Part shown: positions 16,551 to 24,185 of the stretch, in pieces
Numbering within the stretch: position 1 is the first letter of the stretch
Layout: the number at the start of each line of letters is the position of its first letter
From: Devosia sp.
Lineage (GTDB): Bacteria; Pseudomonadota; Alphaproteobacteria; Rhizobiales; Devosiaceae
Length of the DNA: 64,000 bases
Direction of reading: 5' to 3'
Assembly: GCF_017744655.1 (NCBI RefSeq)
Contig: NZ_JAGIAW010000004.1
Location: 186,001-250,000 of the forward strand
The notes under the pieces: generated by a model
Database searches by the model: none
The model's input: only the letters and a program-made list of their open reading frames with translations
Told to the model about the DNA's origin: nothing
Program-made: the position numbers and the translations under genes

Positions 16551-18254
16551 TCAGAGGATGAGCATCTGGTACTCAGGGGTCGCCTCTTGGACGGCCATCC
16601 AGCGCGCCAGCGCCATCATATGCGCCACCGGGCCGTCGATCTTGTTCTCCGGCCGGTTCTTGCGCGGGTAGACGTTGTCCTTCGCGTCGGGCTTGGCCAC
16701 GACGTTCGAAAGCATCCAGGTGAACACAGGGTCGCCGTTGTGAACGATCTTCCGCGAGCGGATCAGGCCGTCCATCTGCTTCATCGCCGGCGAGAAATTC
16801 AGCGTCAGAGGCCGAACCTCGACGGTCTCGTATCCCTCGGCCTGCAACTCGGCCATCATCATCATCGCCTGGTGCGGGTCGAATGCGACTTCGGCAATCA
16901 TGAAGCCGTCATCGCGAAGCTGCAGAAGGTCATCGCGGATGGTGACATAGTCGATCATGTCGCCGTCGGTCTGAGTGATCCACTTCTCAGGAGCATCACG
17001 CCACCCGCGATAGTGTTCGTTCTCGGGCAGCTCGATAGTCGCTTCCGGAAGGTAATATCGACCGAAGCGGGCGAACCCGTCGCCATGTTCGAACGTCAGT
17101 TCGATGGCGGCAATGTCCACCGTCGAGGCCAAGTCCACGCCGATGCGGCAAGGCTTGCCCTTGAAATCTTCCAGCTTCAGGCCGGTGTCGGCGCTCTCCT
17201 GCCAACGCTGGATGTTGAAATACGCATCCCGCGCCTGCACCCACATGTTGAGGTGCTTCGTCTTGAAGACGCCGACCTTACGGGCGTTCTGGATTGCGTC
17301 TCGCTGGCGAGCCCGAAGGAATTCACCTTTGACCGAGATGTCATAATTCGGGTTGGCCTTGCGCAGCGCGAGATCGCTGGTCCAGTCGTCGTCCTTATCG
17401 ACGCCGTAGATCAGGGCGAACAGCTCATCGTTCTCGATGATGCCGTCGAGAACCTTCTCCGCCTCTTGCACCGCCGCATAGCAGGGACCGGCAAGGTTAT
17501 CGCCGGCCGTCGTGATGATCAGCAGTAAGGGCTGCTCGCGAGCGCCCATGCCGGTTTCCATCGTGTCGACCATCACGTCGGTGTCGTGCTCGTGGTATTC
17601 GTCCACGATCGCGCAGGATGGAGACGCGCCGTCGCCCGGGTTGCCGATCATCGGCTCAAATTTGGAGCCGTCGCCGAGAATGTGAATGTTGGAGGCATTC
17701 ACCGTCACGCCGAAGTGCTGCAGCAGCTGGGGGCGCTTGATCGCCATCAGCCTTGCGGGCTTGAAGACTTCCCACGCCTGTTTTTCGGTAGTGGCGCCCG
17801 AGTAGATTTCGGCGCCGTGTTCATTGTCGATCGTCAGCATGCCGAGCCCGATGGCGGCGGCCCACGTCGACTTCGCGTTCTTGCGGGGCTCAAGGATCAA
17901 GGCCTTGCGGAATCGCCGCAGACCATCATCTTTCCGGAGCCAGCCGAAAATGCAGATGGTCTTGAAGCACTGCCACGGCTCGAGCGTCAGGTTCTGAGCC
18001 TTGCGGGCCCATTCGCCTTTGATGTGCGGCAGCAGCTCGATGAACTTGCACCACTTCTCAGCGGCGTTGGCATCGAACCGGTAGGCGAACGCCCGATCCT
18101 TCTGCCTGGCCATGTCGTCGAGATGGCGCTTGCATGCCAGCTTGACCCACTTGTTTGCCGGGATCTTCCCCGACACAACCCCCTTGGCATACCGGTTCGC
18201 GGCGTCGACATGCGGGGTCGACTTAGCCGAGGGCGCCGAAAGGGTTCTCTTCAT
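16551..18254 (-). CDS. Terminase large subunit
   Basis: A 567-aa DNA packaging motor. The ATPase part has a Walker A-like segment LEPRKNAKST at residues 121-130 and Walker B CAIVDE near 214-219, followed by the coupling motif LLIITTAGDN. The nuclease part shows CRIGVDLASTVDIAAI with the metal-binding Asp, later AEVAFDPHQAMM, and ends near KIDGPVAHMMALARWMA. This matches the HK97 gp2/Terminase_1 family in length and motifs. The ATG at 18254 overlaps the small subunit by 32 nt and has no strong ribosome binding site, so coupling to TerS is likely; the start is the least certain part. Confidence 0.93.
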   Translation of the reverse strand: MKRTLSAPSAKSTPHVDAANRYAKGVVSGKIPANKWVKLACKRHLDDMARQKDRAFAYRFDANAAEKWCKFIELLPHIKGEWARKAQNLTLEPWQCFKTICIFGWLRKDDGLRRFRKALILEPRKNAKSTWAAAIGLGMLTIDNEHGAEIYSGATTEKQAWEVFKPARLMAIKRPQLLQHFGVTVNASNIHILGDGSKFEPMIGNPGDGASPSCAIVDEYHEHDTDVMVDTMETGMGAREQPLLLIITTAGDNLAGPCYAAVQEAEKVLDGIIENDELFALIYGVDKDDDWTSDLALRKANPNYDISVKGEFLRARQRDAIQNARKVGVFKTKHLNMWVQARDAYFNIQRWQESADTGLKLEDFKGKPCRIGVDLASTVDIAAIELTFEHGDGFARFGRYYLPEATIELPENEHYRGWRDAPEKWITQTDGDMIDYVTIRDDLLQLRDDGFMIAEVAFDPHQAMMMMAELQAEGYETVEVRPLTLNFSPAMKQMDGLIRSRKIVHNGDPVFTWMLSNVVAKPDAKDNVYPRKNRPENKIDGPVAHMMALARWMAVQEATPEYQMLIL

Positions 18255-18705
18255 TTGGTGTAGTCGCCGATACCTTTGAGCGTGCTGCCGGCGACAGGCC
18301 GAATTCTGCCAGGAGCGATTGAGCATGACGCATCGCTTCACTGCGCTGCGCGACAGCAGGATGGCCCTTTATCTGCCGGCTGATGATGTTGCCCTTGTCG
18401 TCCATCTCGACGTTGCTGACGAAGGTTCGGCCGGCGTCCTCAATCATGGCCGTGCAGATTTCGACTTCCTCAAGTCGAGACGCCACCATCGACAGCATCG
18501 CCGTGTCCGACGCCGAGGCGATACCCATGCCGCTGATGATCGCCACCAGCTGCTCGAAGATTTCGGCGGCGCGGGCCGACAGCCAGTGCGGCGCGTCCGG
18601 AACCTCCTGTGAAGCCTTGGGCGCATTGGGGTTCATACGGCTCGGCTGGTCCGTTCCAGAAACCACCTTGAGGTGGTCTGGCTTCCGCTTTCGTCCTGCC
18701 GCCAA
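18223..18705 (-). CDS. Terminase small subunit (P27 family)
   Basis: About 160 aa; recognises phage DNA and loads the large subunit. The N-terminus GRKRKPDHLKVVSGTDQPSR is the P27 family signature, followed by VPDAPHWLSARAAEIFEQLV and the helices SDTAMLSMVASRLEEVEICT and GHPAVAQRSEAMRHAQSLLA, EFGLSPAARSKV, all typical. There is no ATG before the signature. A TTG at 18705 with GGAG 8 nt upstream is the best start. A longer in-frame reading exists to 18771, also from TTG, but lacks a ribosome binding site. It lies directly upstream of TerL. Confidence 0.85.
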   Translation of the reverse strand: MAAGRKRKPDHLKVVSGTDQPSRMNPNAPKASQEVPDAPHWLSARAAEIFEQLVAIISGMGIASASDTAMLSMVASRLEEVEICTAMIEDAGRTFVSNVEMDDKGNIISRQIKGHPAVAQRSEAMRHAQSLLAEFGLSPAARSKVSATTPNEENPFGALG

Positions 18706-18825
18706 AAAATGTCTCCATTTTGCACGCGCGTAAGCGTGATGGGAGCCGCCGGTCAGGAAAGCATCGACCAAAAGGTCGCAAACACCCCCCCGGTGGCCAG
18801 CACGGCCCGGTGGCGGGCGAGGGCG

Positions 18826-19614
18826 TCATCGGACGACCACGTCACCGTCTCGACGCGTGTAGGCTTCCCACCATCGGGCTATCGTTTCGAAGTTGCTGTC
18901 GCGCTTGCGCTCGGCGTCCTGCCGCACGCGCTCGATGCAGACAGATGCCGGGGTCTCAAGCACGACGATCTTTTGAGGGGCCAGCTTGTCAGCCCACCAT
19001 TGCCGAAGCTCTGCCTTGGCCTCCGACACGATGAGCCATGCTCTTGCCCATTGCCGTGTCGGACGACCTATATCGCCGAGCATCTCATTGCGTGTACGGA
19101 TGGCCGGCACTAGCCACTGGCCTCGATCCCATCCATGCAGCGACTGGCCCGAGAGATGTGAGGCGATGACATCGAGGTCAATGACCAGGTCGCCGGGCTG
19201 TGCATGCTTGGCCACATACGAACTCTTACCCGAGGCAGGCGGTCCGCACACGATGGTGAGCGGTATGGTCGAATGCCTCAGCCACTCGGGCCGCCATTGC
19301 ATCTTGCCGAAGGCCTGATCCTTGGCTGTGCGCTGAAGGTGGCAGGGCCGACACAATGGCCTCAGGTTATCCCTGGCATTGTTGTGAGAGTTACCGTCGA
19401 TGTGGTCGATTTCAGCGGCCGTCGTAACCAGCCCTTCTTCGGCGCAAGCTCGGCACAACGGCTCTTCTGAAAGAACCCGCTTCCTCAGCTTCTGCCATTG
19501 CCAACCATAGCCGCGCTCGGTCGTGGTCTGCTTGGGCGCATCGTGCACGCGCTGAAGGGAGGCCCGCTTCGTCAATGCACCAGGTGCATGGTGGCGCTTG
19601 GGCTTTGATGGCAT
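18826..19614 (-). CDS. HNH endonuclease fused to P-loop kinase-like domain
   Basis: A 262-aa two-domain protein. Residues about 33-95 form an HNH nuclease with paired zinc cysteines (CRAC at 54-57, CRPCH at 88-92) and the core EIDHIDGNSHNNARDNLRPL. Residues 118-262 form a P-loop domain: TIVCGPPASGKSSYVA (Walker A 124-131), DLVIDLDVIA, and KIVVLETPASVCIERVRQDA followed by an Arg-rich lid, like polynucleotide or small-molecule kinases. HNH proteins next to terminase assist cos cleavage and packaging in HK97-like phages. A fused kinase could process the DNA ends produced. That link is inference. It is the first gene of the minus-strand packaging module and is divergent from a small plus-strand gene. 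Confidence 0.82.
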   Translation of the reverse strand: MPSKPKRHHAPGALTKRASLQRVHDAPKQTTTERGYGWQWQKLRKRVLSEEPLCRACAEEGLVTTAAEIDHIDGNSHNNARDNLRPLCRPCHLQRTAKDQAFGKMQWRPEWLRHSTIPLTIVCGPPASGKSSYVAKHAQPGDLVIDLDVIASHLSGQSLHGWDRGQWLVPAIRTRNEMLGDIGRPTRQWARAWLIVSEAKAELRQWWADKLAPQKIVVLETPASVCIERVRQDAERKRDSNFETIARWWEAYTRRDGDVVVR

Positions 19615-19653
19615 TTGCGCTATGCTATCAGGAGTTTACGAGAAGGACCGATT

Positions 19654-19899
19654 ATGACATTTCGGAAGGAACTGACGCTTGAGGTAATGATCCTTACCCA
19701 GTTCAGTCGCGCCAAGGAGCAAGGTCTTGTAGTGCGCATTTACACGGCTGGGTCGGACGAGCCATTTACCTTTCGCGGCGAAGACGCAGAATTGACACAG
19801 GGCACCGGAGCATTCGAGGTCGTCACTCCGGCGATCACGGCTGTGTTCGCATATTCGGCTGTGAGCGCGGTGAGCCTGATCAAGCCAGCAAAGCCCTAA
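19654..19899 (+). CDS. Hypothetical phage protein (81 aa)
   Basis: Begins MTFRKELTLEVMILTQFSRA with GAAGGACC upstream of the ATG at 19654. The sequence suggests a helix followed by beta strands (QGLVVRIYTAGSDEPFTFRG, GAFEVVTPAITAVFAYSAVS). It is the only short plus-strand gene here, divergent from the HNH/kinase gene, so it may be independently expressed, for example in the lysogen. I do not recognise a family. Confidence 0.45.
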   Translation: MTFRKELTLEVMILTQFSRAKEQGLVVRIYTAGSDEPFTFRGEDAELTQGTGAFEVVTPAITAVFAYSAVSAVSLIKPAKP

Positions 19900-20223
19900 C
19901 CGAAAAGAAAAGGCCCCGCCGAAGCGAGCCCTTGGAGGTCAGGCGCAAATCGCCAACCTATCGGATTTATGCTCTGCGTTGCCCCGCTCGTCAATAGTCC
20001 ACGCTGGACATAACGAGAACAACAAATGGCCTGTGGGCTTTCGAGGCGAGGGGTTTTGTGAATTTGAGGAATCGAAATAAAACTGGGGATGACCTTGACT
20101 GGTCATCCCCGATGATTCGGGCGCGACAACTTCGCGTTACGAAGAAAAAGCGTCATCCCATCCTCTGACAAGCTTGGGTGTAGCGTGCGTCGGGGCCATC
20201 TGGCAACACTAAAGGTAAAGCCA
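19900..20223. other. Non-coding gap between two plus-strand phage genes
   Basis: About 320 bases with no convincing gene in either direction. It holds a perfect 10-bp inverted repeat at 20085-20110 (listed separately) and AT-richer patches near 20040-20080. It may be a control region for the small genes flanking it, or a packaging/cos-type site near the terminase genes; neither can be shown from sequence alone. Confidence 0.4.
20073..20110 (-). terminator. Strong hairpin, minus-strand terminator
   Basis: GGGGATGACC (20085-20094) and GGTCATCCCC (20101-20110) pair perfectly with a 6-nt loop. On the minus strand the stem is followed by AGTTTTATTT, the layout of an intrinsic terminator. It would stop transcripts of the early operon (20,566 to 25,747) before they reach the packaging genes, so antitermination here could separate early from late expression. 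Confidence 0.65.
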
Positions 20224-20544
20224 ATGGACTCCGTAAAACTGCTTCTCTTCCGCCTCAACTTTGACGCGGGCTATGATCGTCGCTGGCAATCGCTGAATGA
20301 CGTCATTGCCGAGATCGCGCCACGTCGATGGGATCAGGGCACTGCCAGCTTCCTATTCCATCATCCCAATACGGTGGGCGAACTGCTGGCAGCCGTAAAG
20401 GCAAGATCCTCAATCCACCTCGACGGACGGGACATGGTCATGATCCTCGACTTGTCCACACATCTGTTCGCGCAGATAGGGGTCGCTGACCCTCAGATGC
20501 TTGCGAATGTGATGGCATCTCCCACATGGCGCCGCGTGGCGTAA
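20224..20544 (+). CDS. Hypothetical phage protein, possible ferredoxin-like fold
   Basis: A 106-aa protein, MDSVKLLLFRLNFDAGYDRR, with a beta-alpha-beta pattern (VKLLLFRL, SLNDVIAEIAP, ASFLFHHP, VGELLAAVKARS, DMVMILDLS) loosely like small SinR/Cas2-type proteins. Only weak signals support the start (AAGGTAAAGCC before the ATG). It is convergent with the last gene of the early operon, with an inverted repeat at the junction. Function unknown; no CRISPR array or Cas gene is nearby, so a CRISPR role is not proposed. Confidence 0.45.
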   Translation: MDSVKLLLFRLNFDAGYDRRWQSLNDVIAEIAPRRWDQGTASFLFHHPNTVGELLAAVKARSSIHLDGRDMVMILDLSTHLFAQIGVADPQMLANVMASPTWRRVA

Positions 20545-20554
20545 CAGGCTAATC

Positions 20555-20580
20555 GATGGGGGCGGCTATCTGCCCCCATC
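20555..20580. terminator. Inverted repeat between convergent phage genes
   Basis: GATGGGGGC (20555-20563) and GCCCCCATC (20572-20580) form a 9-bp perfect stem with an 8-nt loop. It spans the ends of two convergent genes. There is no clear U-tract on either strand, so it may be an mRNA-stabilising or weak bidirectional termination element. Confidence 0.45.
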
Positions 20581-21141
20581 CCTGCTCTGCGTCGGCAGTG
20601 CCGCCAACTTGAAATGCACGGCCAACGCGTCGAGACCATCCATCAGCTGCCGGGTCGCACGCGCACGTGCGCGAGAACCGCCGCCCGCGATCGCCGAAAT
20701 CGACTGGTCATAGATCACCACACGCTCGACGATGCTCGATGACACCATGCCCAGGTGCTGCGAAGCGAAGCGGTATTCCCTGCGGGCATCCTCGCCAAAG
20801 TCAGCGTTGGCATTCGGTGACTGTCCTGAGGTGTCCACCCGAACGGCTGCGTAATCGGTCGCCCTCGCGCCGCCGAGCTGGGCACGCTCGTACAGTGAGC
20901 GGAACTTGGCCGCGGCCGCAATGCGAGGCTCGGTCTTTTCCTCGTCGCTGAAGCGGGCGAGGCCTCCGATCTTTTCGAGCATGTTCATGGCCACGCCCAC
21001 CTTTCCGACGTGCTCGCCCTTGTTGGTCTGGCGCTGGTGGAAATACTCAGCGTCCGTCATAGCCGGGTCGGGCACGAGCTGCGGCTGGATGATGCGTGGT
21101 TCGATCCATCGCGGCTTTTTCGATGTAAGCACTGCTCGCAT
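20566..21141 (-). CDS. DUF6456-like phage protein
   Basis: A 191-aa protein starting MRAVLTSKKPRWIEPRIIQP; the ATG at 21141 overlaps the stop of the small membrane-protein gene (TAATG). The C-terminal half has AAAAKFRSLYERAQLGGARA, REYRFASQHLGMVSSSIVER and LMDGLDALAVHFKL, matching the pattern of the DUF6456 domain found in alphaproteobacterial and phage proteins. It is the last gene of the early operon, the place where many phages encode a late-gene activator, and it lies just before the packaging genes. A regulatory role is plausible but not shown. Confidence 0.6.
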   Translation of the reverse strand: MRAVLTSKKPRWIEPRIIQPQLVPDPAMTDAEYFHQRQTNKGEHVGKVGVAMNMLEKIGGLARFSDEEKTEPRIAAAAKFRSLYERAQLGGARATDYAAVRVDTSGQSPNANADFGEDARREYRFASQHLGMVSSSIVERVVIYDQSISAIAGGGSRARARATRQLMDGLDALAVHFKLAALPTQSRDGGR

Positions 21142-21308
21142 TATGCTGCTCCCCTGCACGTTTTCAGGATCGCTGAAGTCGAGTACATGATCGCGGTGAC
21201 TAGATATGCCGCAGCTATCCGGATTTCGGACACCTCAGCAAAAACCGCGATGGTTGAGAGCACGAACATCAGCCTGGCCATCCAAAGCCACTTCCTATCC
21301 TCGCTCAT
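21141..21308 (-). CDS. Small two-helix membrane protein (55 aa)
   Basis: A 55-codon gene: MSEDRKWLWMARLMFVLSTI begins the first membrane helix (about residues 8-25), and IRIAAAYLVTAIMYSTSAIL the second (about residues 29-48), with a short KTCRGAA tail. Its ATG overlaps the stop of the ParB-like gene as ATGA, GAGGAAAGCGGC provides a ribosome binding site, and its TAA overlaps the next ATG as TAATG. Such tight coupling on both sides supports a real gene. The role is unknown: an inner-membrane superinfection-exclusion or anti-defence protein is possible. A holin seems less likely because it sits in the early operon. Confidence 0.7.
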   Translation of the reverse strand: MSEDRKWLWMARLMFVLSTIAVFAEVSEIRIAAAYLVTAIMYSTSAILKTCRGAA

Positions 21309-22084
21309 GCCGCTTTCCTCTTCTTCCGTGTCTTGCGGAACCAGACCGAGGCCAGCGCCCTGCCTGCCGCCATGCGGTGGGTCTTGGCGAATGCTTTGGC
21401 ATCGATCGCCATTTGCTCGTCGTTGCCGAACATGGCCTCTGCCAGCGCTTCACCTTCGACGTCGTGCCGGAACTCTTCGTCGGTCAGCAGGATTTCGCAG
21501 GCCTTGACGTGCTCGCCCTTGATCGGCGCCAGTTCGGCTTTGGCCAGCACCTGAAGGATTTCCCTTGCACGAATGACGCCACGGCCTTCCACGACCGCCC
21601 GAATGGCGCTGATGGCGATCGTCTGCCGAGGCGCATAGGCAGGGCCGGGATGTCGCATGATCGTCACACCGGCGCGCTGTACCACCTGGTCGATGGTTTG
21701 CGCATCTTCGTCTTCGGCCGCCAGTTCTGCCCAATAGCGATCCAGCTTGGAAATGTTCTTACGGTCGCGGTTGAGGGCGATGAAGTTGGCCGCTTCGCCC
21801 TTAGTCCCGGTGACGGCCACGATGATGGCCGGTACCAGTTCGATCAGCGGGTGCAGCTTTGCCGCCTCGAGGCGGTGCTGGCCGTCGGTGCAGTGGTATC
21901 GACCTGCATCGGTCTTAGCGACCACCACCGCGCCGAAGCTGGCCCATTCAAAGCCGTGCAGGATCTTGTTCACGCGGTGACGGTCGAGGCCGCGCTGATA
22001 GGTCGGGTCGATGTCGATCTGGTTCTTGTCGAGCCAGTCGATGACGGGTAGCTCACCCGGATCGCGAAAATCTGTCTCGGTCAT
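21305..22084 (-). CDS. ParB/Srx-fold nuclease-like protein (DUF6551-like)
   Basis: A 259-aa protein. Residues about 10-75 carry the ParB/Srx signature: IDPTYQRGLDRHRVNKILHG, FEWASFGAVVVAK and YHCTDGQHRLEAA, where DGQHR is the conserved catalytic or nucleotide-binding loop. The C-terminal two-thirds are helical (FIALNRDRKNISKLDRYWAE, AFAKTHRMAAGRALASVWF). The ATG at 22084 overlaps the upstream stop (TGATG). Proteins of this type occur in phage early regions and are annotated as DNA-binding or nicking proteins. It may act in replication or host DNA handling; not established. Confidence 0.72.
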   Translation of the reverse strand: MTETDFRDPGELPVIDWLDKNQIDIDPTYQRGLDRHRVNKILHGFEWASFGAVVVAKTDAGRYHCTDGQHRLEAAKLHPLIELVPAIIVAVTGTKGEAANFIALNRDRKNISKLDRYWAELAAEDEDAQTIDQVVQRAGVTIMRHPGPAYAPRQTIAISAIRAVVEGRGVIRAREILQVLAKAELAPIKGEHVKACEILLTDEEFRHDVEGEALAEAMFGNDEQMAIDAKAFAKTHRMAAGRALASVWFRKTRKKRKAA

Positions 22085-22356
22085 CACGCCGCTCCATCTG
22101 GGGATTTGACGATGTGGCGCCGGCAGATTTCTTCATCGACTATGTCGCAAAGGTTGGTGGCGGCAGGGCCGTAGCCGTAGCGGTCGTGAATGCGCTCCTC
22201 GACCGTCAAGAGCTGATCCACCGTCAGGCTTTCGAGCATTCCCGAAATCGTGCTGGTGACCTGCTGCATGGCCGCATCGGTGCGGTGGAAGAACACTGCC
22301 AGGTTGACGCTCTCCGCGCCGTCTCCGGTACGCACCGGCATGCTGATCACAGTCAT
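22084..22356 (-). CDS. Hypothetical early phage protein (90 aa)
   Basis: A 90-aa protein, MTVISMPVRTGDGAESVNLA, predominantly helical (AMQQVTSTISGMLESLTVDQ, LLTVEERIHDRYGYG), ending CDIVDEEICRRHIVKSPDGA. Overlaps both neighbours by 3-4 nt in the early operon, supporting expression. No family recognised. Confidence 0.55.
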   Translation of the reverse strand: MTVISMPVRTGDGAESVNLAVFFHRTDAAMQQVTSTISGMLESLTVDQLLTVEERIHDRYGYGPAATNLCDIVDEEICRRHIVKSPDGAA

Positions 22357-22940
22357 TCGGTTTCCTCCGGTTCACATTGGCAGTCGCCCTCGCACGCGCA
22401 TACGCGTGCACCCGCGCGAGGCTCTATGTTCACCTCAGTCGTTTCGGTGAAGTTGCCCAAGATGACGGAGAGGCGGGCCATGCTCGCCAGCCGTTCGGCC
22501 TCAGACACCGGTGGCGGCAGAGCTACCTGCTCGGCTTTTGCGACCTCTTCGGGCAGGAAGAACCAGCCGCGCTTGCCATGGCGCGTGCAGCTCACGAGGC
22601 TATGGTTGCCCTTGACGATTTCCATCTTGCGCCAGAGCTCGCTGTCGGCCTCGATGAAAATTCGGGCGGCCTCGTAGGCCTCAACCTTCAGGGCACCTTC
22701 GGCAATCTCGCAGCGCTCTGCCAGGGCGGGAGCAGAGGGGGCAAAATCCTTGTTCCGGTCGGGCACCTTGCCTTTTATGAAATCACGGCAGGCGCGGGTG
22801 ACTGCGGCGAGCGAATAGTCCTCGACGGCGAACAGGTATGCCATCGCACTATCGTCGGTCATGGTCGATTGTGAGGAAGGGAACGCCTTGAGCATCATCC
22901 CGATGATGGTCGTGGCTTGGGCGGCTTCGATCTGGTTCAT
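22353..22940 (-). CDS. Hypothetical early protein, possible replication accessory
   Basis: A 195-aa protein. The helical N-terminus (QIEAAQATTIIGMMLKAFPS, AMAYLFAVEDYSLAAVTRAC, RDFIKGKVPDRNKDFAPSAP) resembles proteins found next to phage replication initiators, such as helicase-loader-like proteins. It ends in a Cys-rich tail (VCACEGDCQCEPEETE) with four cysteines that could bind a metal. It starts 92 nt inside the preceding replication-like gene, an unusually long overlap. The function is inferred from context. Confidence 0.55.
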   Translation of the reverse strand: MNQIEAAQATTIIGMMLKAFPSSQSTMTDDSAMAYLFAVEDYSLAAVTRACRDFIKGKVPDRNKDFAPSAPALAERCEIAEGALKVEAYEAARIFIEADSELWRKMEIVKGNHSLVSCTRHGKRGWFFLPEEVAKAEQVALPPPVSEAERLASMARLSVILGNFTETTEVNIEPRAGARVCACEGDCQCEPEETE

Positions 22941-23688
22941 TGGTCAGTCTTTCGGCAAGGGACTTGAAGGGGTCATGACGCTGTTGCTGCTGACGCCCGG
23001 GTGGCGACCCACGTGCCTTCGGTTGGCGCTCAATGGCCCGTCGGACCCAATTCCGCCACGTGGCATCCCAATCAAGCTTGACCCCTTTGGCGCCAGGCTG
23101 TGAAATCCAATAGTCCCTGAAACTCGCTTTCTCGATTTCGACGACCGAGAGCGAAAGCCCTGCGCTGACAGCCCAGGCGAGATCAGGCTCAAAATCGCTA
23201 GGGAGACGTGTCCCACGGCTTTTGGAAGAACCGATAGGTTCTTCTTTTCTATCTGTATCTGTCTCTGTATCTGGGGGCGTCAGTTTGCCGTCACGTGACG
23301 TTGGAGTTACGTCACCAAGGGCCTGCTTACCGTCACTGCCAGCGACCGCTTGCCGTTTCCGCTCGCGATATCGAGCCTGACGCTCAGAGGATTTGTCCGA
23401 CTGGTACTGACGGTCGCCCCACTTGACCACACGGCCATCAGCCACACGCCCGGCATTGGCAAGCGCATCGAGTACAGCGCATATGTCAGCTTCATCCGCT
23501 CGGAGAAAATAAGCGGCTTCGGTTGCGTCGAAGTCGTATCGTCCGGCATCATCAATCTCCGATGCACTTTCAAGGATCGCTCCCCAAACCCACACCACGC
23601 GCTCTACCGGCTGACGCGACTTCACGGCGGCCGATACCAGCTTCTCGTCACGCATCATTCCGGTGTAATGGCGGAACCAGCGGCTCAT
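22849..23688 (-). CDS. Phage replication initiator-like protein
   Basis: A 279-aa protein. Residues 1-110 form a winged-helix-type domain with MSRWFRHYTGMMRDEKLVSA, VWVWGAILESASEIDDAGRY and VLDALANAGRVADGRVVKWG, QRQYQSD-type ending, as in phage replisome organizers (the DnaT/O-like group). A disordered linker (QALGDVTPTSRDGKLTPPDT) leads to a helical C-terminal domain with FRDYWISQPGAKGVKLDWDA and TWRNWVRRAIERQPKA, typical of DnaC/DnaD-like tails. The final 30 residues overlap the next gene and are His/Asp/Arg-rich. Likely binds the phage origin and recruits host helicase. Confidence 0.72.
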   Translation of the reverse strand: MSRWFRHYTGMMRDEKLVSAAVKSRQPVERVVWVWGAILESASEIDDAGRYDFDATEAAYFLRADEADICAVLDALANAGRVADGRVVKWGDRQYQSDKSSERQARYRERKRQAVAGSDGKQALGDVTPTSRDGKLTPPDTETDTDRKEEPIGSSKSRGTRLPSDFEPDLAWAVSAGLSLSVVEIEKASFRDYWISQPGAKGVKLDWDATWRNWVRRAIERQPKARGSPPGRQQQQRHDPFKSLAERLTNEPDRSRPSHDHHRDDAQGVPFLTIDHDRR

Positions 23689-24185
23689 AGGCGGAAGCCC
23701 CTCAATTGGTCGAGTATGGCGAACCGCTTGGAGGGCTCGCGGCGCTCTTGAGGGCTGGGGCCGCGCTGCTCGTATTCGCGAGGAATGCCGAGGACGCGGC
23801 AGCGCTTCATGGGCTCGGTGATGACGAGATCAACGCGATACCCGCGCTTGGTCAGTTCCTTGACGATGAAGCCGCACCGCTCATGGGTCAGCAGCCGGCC
23901 AAGGATGCGCCGAACGTGGTTCTGCGTTGCCTCGATCGTCCACCCCATTTCATAGGCCGGCTTGTCGTCGCCGGCGGGCACGAAGTGGTATTCGATCTTC
24001 TGGATAGCCTGAGGCCGGTACCGGTACCGATCTCCGCGCTTGGTAGCGGCGAGGCGTCGGGCACCATCGGCGCCCAGTAGCTTGACTGCCACCGCCCGAT
24101 CTTCATTTGCCAGCGCAGACTTGGGCAGGGTCACCGCCCAGAGGTCGCGCAGCTTCTGCTCCATTTCGTCGAGGTCGTCGGTCAT
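23685..24185 (-). CDS. Hypothetical early phage protein (166 aa)
   Basis: Begins MTDDLDEMEQKLRDLWAVTL; the ATG at 24185 overlaps the upstream stop by ATGA, which argues against the longer in-frame reading. It is basic and mostly helical with short strands (YRYRPQAIQKIEYHFVPAGD, HVRRILGRLLTHERCGFIVK, ELTKRGYRVDLVITEPMKR). It is the gene before the replication initiator. No family is recognised; nucleic-acid binding is plausible from charge only. Confidence 0.5.
   Translation of the reverse strand: MTDDLDEMEQKLRDLWAVTLPKSALANEDRAVAVKLLGADGARRLAATKRGDRYRYRPQAIQKIEYHFVPAGDDKPAYEMGWTIEATQNHVRRILGRLLTHERCGFIVKELTKRGYRVDLVITEPMKRCRVLGIPREYEQRGPSPQERREPSKRFAILDQLRGFRL

Noticed and set aside
14549..16561. 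Long plus-strand open frame (670 codons) opposite the protease-capsid gene
   Set aside because: Its sequence is rich in Arg, Gly, His and Asp without a family, and the minus strand encodes well-recognised protease and capsid domains with a good ribosome binding site.
20224..20544. Possible Cas2-type protein
   Set aside because: Only a loose alpha/beta resemblance; no cas genes or direct-repeat array occur anywhere in the window.
21141..21308. Holin assignment for the two-helix protein
   Set aside because: It lies in the early operon away from any endolysin, and no lysis partner is seen nearby.
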